Source: an uncultured Ruminococcus sp. (GTDB taxonomy: Bacteria; Bacillota; Clostridia; Oscillospirales; Ruminococcaceae). Taken from it: 64,000 nt of DNA. The DNA is taken from positions 1 to 64,000 of the forward strand of contig CAMBLM010000011.1 of the NCBI GenBank assembly GCA_945868475.1, written 5' to 3'. A program made the position numbers and the translations under genes. Below the pieces are notes generated by a model that was not told where the DNA came from, searched no databases, and worked only from the letters and a program-made list of their open reading frames with translations. Within the stretch, counting starts at the first letter, position 1. Each line of letters begins with the position of its first letter. Of the stretch, positions 61,148-64,000 are shown one piece after another.

Positions 61148-62278
61148 ATGAAAAAGATTGCTGCTGTATTACCGTTGATTTTTGCTTGCATATATTTTAT
61201 GTTTATTCCTGTTTTTGCCGAGGATAATTTTGCTTTGGAGATAGGTATTGATGTTTCTTCGCTGAATGAAAACGTTCCACAGAACGCAGAGGATATGATA
61301 GCTGATAACGGTATTTCGGCTGACAATGTTGACGCTGTGAAGGACATCAGTCCTGCCGATGTTATAAAATATATGCTGGGAGAAGCCAAGGTCAAACTTG
61401 ACTATCCGCTCAAACTGCTTGTAATGCTGTTTGCTGTGATAATTGCAGGTTCTGTTGCGGAAAACTTCGGGAGCTGTATTGAGAACAAGTCTGTTTCAAG
61501 TGTTTACGGGACGGTATGTGTTCTTATCGCAGTAGGTATCACATCCGACCCGATCATAAAATGCGTAAAAACCACTTCGGACACACTTTACAGTGGAAGT
61601 GATTTTGTAACATCGTATATCCCTGTTTTTTCGGGGATCATGGCTTCATCCGGGTGTGTGACATCAGCTGCGGCATACAGTGCAGTCATGGTGATCTTTT
61701 CCGAATTTGCGGCTTCGGCTGCTGCGAATTATCTTATGCCGTTGGTGTCGATATGCATGGCACTTGGGATAATCCAATCTGTAAACGAAGCGTTTGATCT
61801 GACGAGTATTACGGATATGATAAGCAAGGCTGTAAAGTTCATACTTGGATTTATTATGACTGTTTTCATAGGACTTTTGTCCTTGCAGAGCATAATCGGA
61901 GCATCGGCGGACACTATCGGAGTTAAGGCGGCAAAGTATCTCGCTTCCAACTGCATACCTGTTATAGGCGGTGCTGTAGCGGACGCTTACACCACGTTGA
62001 AAGCAAGTCTTGGCATATTAAGAGGCGGCGTGGGATTTTTCGGGATAGCTGTGATATTTGTTTCGGTCGTTCCTGCACTTATCGAAGTTGTACTGGTGAA
62101 GGTATCGTTCTGCATTGCAGAAATAATAAGCGGTATGTTCGGGATAAAAGGGATAAAAACGCTTCTGCATAACTCCTCAGCTGTGCTATCGATGATAATC
62201 AGTTTGATCATATGCTTTGGAATGATGCTGATAATTTCAACAGCGGTAATGATGATGATGGGACTTGATGTTTCGTAA
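61148..62278 (+). CDS. spoIIIAE: Stage III sporulation protein AE
   Basis: 376 aa. N-terminal signal peptide (ends about VFA), a short extracytoplasmic region, then about seven membrane helices in the rest. Largest membrane component of the SpoIIIA complex. Its end overlaps the frame start of spoIIIAF. Confidence 0.94.
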   Translation: MKKIAAVLPLIFACIYFMFIPVFAEDNFALEIGIDVSSLNENVPQNAEDMIADNGISADNVDAVKDISPADVIKYMLGEAKVKLDYPLKLLVMLFAVIIAGSVAENFGSCIENKSVSSVYGTVCVLIAVGITSDPIIKCVKTTSDTLYSGSDFVTSYIPVFSGIMASSGCVTSAAAYSAVMVIFSEFAASAAANYLMPLVSICMALGIIQSVNEAFDLTSITDMISKAVKFILGFIMTVFIGLLSLQSIIGASADTIGVKAAKYLASNCIPVIGGAVADAYTTLKASLGILRGGVGFFGIAVIFVSVVPALIEVVLVKVSFCIAEIISGMFGIKGIKTLLHNSSAVLSMIISLIICFGMMLIISTAVMMMMGLDVS

Positions 62279-62291
62279 AGGGGATGAAAAG

Positions 62292-62771
62292 ATGAACGAA
62301 ATACAGCTTGTTGTCATTTCGGCAGGAATACTGGCTGTGGTGATGAATATTTTTGAATCGATTTATCCGTCTGAAAAATATGCAAAGCAGATGAGGATAA
62401 TCTTTGCACTGATATTTGTTCTGACGCTTTCAAAGCCGCTTATGTACAGCATAAAAAATCTGACTGATACAGCCGAAAGTATTGATGTCATAAATGAAAA
62501 TATTTCAGGCAGCACTGACAATACGTTGGATTACTTCAAGGGGGCAGTCGAGAGAAATATCAGCAGCAGATTGACGGACATACTTTCGGAAAACAACGTT
62601 GCCGTAAAAGAAATCAAGACAAGTATTAATATTTCCGAAAACGGCAGCATATCTATTAATGAGGTCAAAATAGCTGCTGAAAATGCAGCGCAGGGAGCTG
62701 AGGCAGTTGACATAGTTAAACGTGAAACAGGGGAAAAGACACTTGTAAAAATTGAGGAGCTTGTGCAATGA
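62292..62771 (+). CDS. spoIIIAF: Stage III sporulation protein AF
   Basis: 159 aa from ATG 62292 (AAAGGGG upstream; an earlier in-frame ATG at 62265 lies inside spoIIIAE). Two membrane helices near the N terminus (about 5-23 and 38-58) and a soluble C-terminal domain. Overlaps spoIIIAG by 4 bp. Confidence 0.92.
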   Translation: MNEIQLVVISAGILAVVMNIFESIYPSEKYAKQMRIIFALIFVLTLSKPLMYSIKNLTDTAESIDVINENISGSTDNTLDYFKGAVERNISSRLTDILSENNVAVKEIKTSINISENGSISINEVKIAAENAAQGAEAVDIVKRETGEKTLVKIEELVQ

Positions 62772-63286
62772 AAAAGGACGAAATTCTGAAAAGCCTGAAG
62801 GAGTTTTCGCAAAAGCAGATCTTTCCGAAGATACTCATTTCAGTCGGACTGATAATTATGGTAATGATAGTTTTTACTGATTTTTCCGGCAGTAATGACA
62901 AGAAGAACATCAGTGAGATCGATGCTGATTTTCAGACAGCGGATACATACATTGAATGTACGGAAACCCGTCTTTCGGAAGTTCTTATGTCTATTGAGGG
63001 AGTAGGCAAAGCAAAAGTTCTCGTCAATGTTTCCTCCACAGAGGAATATGTTTACGCCGAAGAATTTAAGCAGGGTTCAAGCAGTACGGAAAACGAGATA
63101 GTTATCATAGACAGCAGTTCATCAAAAGAAGCGCTGATAAAAAAGGTAAAGATACCCGAGGTGAGCGGTATCGTGATCGTATGTGAGGGAGGAGATGATC
63201 CTAAGGTCTGCGAAAAGGTGTATAAAGCGGTTTCTACCGCACTAAAAATTCCAAGCAGCAGAATATATGTTGCTGAAATGAAATAA
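62768..63286 (+). CDS. spoIIIAG: Stage III sporulation protein AG
   Basis: 172 aa. One membrane helix (about 17-38) followed by a ring-building domain: TRLSEVLMSIEGVGKAKVLVNVSST and the C-terminal VCEGGDDPKV segment. SpoIIIAG forms the large ring of the feeding channel. Confidence 0.94.
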   Translation: MKKDEILKSLKEFSQKQIFPKILISVGLIIMVMIVFTDFSGSNDKKNISEIDADFQTADTYIECTETRLSEVLMSIEGVGKAKVLVNVSSTEEYVYAEEFKQGSSSTENEIVIIDSSSSKEALIKKVKIPEVSGIVIVCEGGDDPKVCEKVYKAVSTALKIPSSRIYVAEMK

Positions 63287-63302
63287 CAGGAGGCTAATAA
63301 CA

Positions 63303-63866
63303 ATGAAAAGATTAAACCTTATTATCGGAAAAAAACAGATAATCCTTGCGTGTCTTACGCTTATTCTCGGCATAGCAGTATATATGAACTATGCGCTTTC
63401 TTCATCGGGTGATGATATTGCACAGGATGTTATGAATAACGATGCTGTGGCTGCCGATTCGTCTGCAGAAGATTCGGCTTATTACGGTGACGCCGCTTTT
63501 GTGAGTGCTGAAGGTGCAAGCGATTATTTTGCACAGGTTCGTTTGAGTCGTATGACAAGCAGAGATGAAGCGGTAGAAACTCTTTCGGTCATTCTCAACG
63601 GCGGTGATCTTTCCGATGAAGAAACTGCGACATATACGAATGAATCGATAACACTTTCAAAGCTTTCCGAAAGCGAAAGCAAGATCGAAAATCTCATCAA
63701 AGCGCAGGGGTTCAACGACTGTGTAGTTTATCTCAATGACAGCACAGCCAACATTGTAGTAAAGTCAGAGGGTCTTGAAGCGGCACAGGCAGCACAAATT
63801 AAAGATATTTTGTTAACAGAGGTTACAATTCCCGCAGAAAATATTAGAATTTTTGAGGTAAAGTAG
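63303..63866 (+). CDS. spoIIIAH: Stage III sporulation protein AH
   Basis: 187 aa. One membrane helix (about 13-32), a linker and a YscJ/FliF-like ring domain (about 105-185) ending IRIFEVK. It binds SpoIIQ from the forespore side to join the channel. Last gene of a complete eight-gene spoIIIA operon. Confidence 0.93.
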   Translation: MKRLNLIIGKKQIILACLTLILGIAVYMNYALSSSGDDIAQDVMNNDAVAADSSAEDSAYYGDAAFVSAEGASDYFAQVRLSRMTSRDEAVETLSVILNGGDLSDEETATYTNESITLSKLSESESKIENLIKAQGFNDCVVYLNDSTANIVVKSEGLEAAQAAQIKDILLTEVTIPAENIRIFEVK

Positions 63867-63895
63867 TTGTACATTTTGAAAATATCTGCTATAAT
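63867..63895 (+). promoter_or_regulatory. Sigma-A promoter for the gene entering at the window end
   Basis: TTGTAC (63867-63872), 17-bp spacer, TATAAT (63890-63895). It begins at the spoIIIAH stop codon. A leader hairpin GGCTGAC / GTCAGCC (63920-63956) follows. Confidence 0.78.
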
Positions 63896-63979
63896 ATAAT
63901 AGTATAAATATTTTCAGATGGCTGACTCAAAAAATTATTCTGATAGATCGTCAGCCAATTCGGCAGGGAGGTTTATCAG

Positions 63980-64000
63980 ATGGATAAGATCAATGATGTT
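63980..64000 (+). CDS. Start of a CDS truncated by the window end
   Basis: ATG at 63980 preceded by GGGAGG; only MDKINDV can be read. In Firmicutes the gene after spoIIIAH is often an Asp23/Gls24-type (YqhY) protein before nusB, but seven codons cannot confirm this. Confidence 0.5.

Noticed and set aside
1..64000. CRISPR arrays, prophage, insertion-sequence genes, rRNA
   Set aside because: I looked for regular spaced repeats, transposase or integrase signatures and rRNA-like sequence and saw none.

Overview
The window reads as chromosome of a low-to-moderate-GC Firmicute of the Oscillospiraceae/Ruminococcus type. The reasons are IreB, DUF4358 and DUF5711 proteins, a YlmC/YmxH protein, a complete spoIIIA operon, spoIVB, a ClpE-type ATPase, a large single-chain PurL and near-consensus sigma-A promoters with 17-bp spacers. 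This placement is inference from gene content. I see no phage, transposase gene, CRISPR array or rRNA. Gene density is very high and no gene-free stretch exceeds about 290 bp.

Layout. 1-3.2 kb: end of a tRNA cluster (Gly, Cys), an SGNH hydrolase, a DUF4358 lipoprotein, ireB and the spore-cortex deacetylase pdaA. 3.2-5.5 kb: an unexplained structured intergenic unit with a 27-codon ORF, then two minus-strand acidic proteins that share tail motifs. 5.5-8.3 kb: purA and a solute-binding lipoprotein. 8.3-9.0 kb: a minus-strand tRNA operon (Gly-Arg-His) flanked by two copies of a 102-bp palindromic element; a third copy lies at 32.6 kb. 9.0-23.7 kb: one long minus-strand gene train from a promoter in front of ruvC: ruvC, ruvA, phosphodiesterase, ruvB, glmM, rRNA methyltransferase-like gene, small membrane protein, ecfA1, membrane protein, ecfA2, ecfT, truA, DUF5711, cvpA, clpE. 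23.8-28.5 kb (plus): pheA, ispD, ispF, cwlD, radA. 28.5-34.2 kb: LacI regulator, small membrane protein with a likely ACG start, spoIVB, D-2-hydroxyacid dehydrogenase, C_GCAxxG_C_C protein, WYL regulator. 34.4-43.3 kb (plus): HAD phosphatase, phoH, ybeY, era, yqzL-like, recO, mutS2, ylmC, rpsB, tsf. 43.4-50.2 kb: oligopeptide-binding lipoprotein, then minus-strand purL and mtaB. 50.3-59.1 kb (plus): Crh-like HPr protein, a DacF-like protein with all three catalytic motifs altered, pgi, a P-loop protein, DUF177, rpmF, a DUF512 protein, der, plsY, gpsA. 59.1-63.9 kb: spoIIIAA-AH, then the first codons of a further gene.

How the genes fit together. Core growth functions dominate: ribosome assembly (era, ybeY, der, rpsB, tsf, rpmF, DUF177), DNA repair (ruvABC, radA, recO, mutS2), purine synthesis (purA, purL), isoprenoids (ispDF), phospholipids (plsY, gpsA), amino sugars (glmM) and ECF vitamin uptake. 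A second layer is sporulation: spoIIIA, spoIVB, ylmC, and cwlD plus pdaA, which together make the muramic-delta-lactam of spore cortex, along with the dacF-like gene.

The most unusual items are the 102-bp palindromes (one inside the loop of the presumed clpE terminator), the structured small ORF at 3.3 kb, the paired acidic proteins at 3.5-5.5 kb, the probable DacF pseudoenzyme, the HPr protein without His15, and the ACG start.
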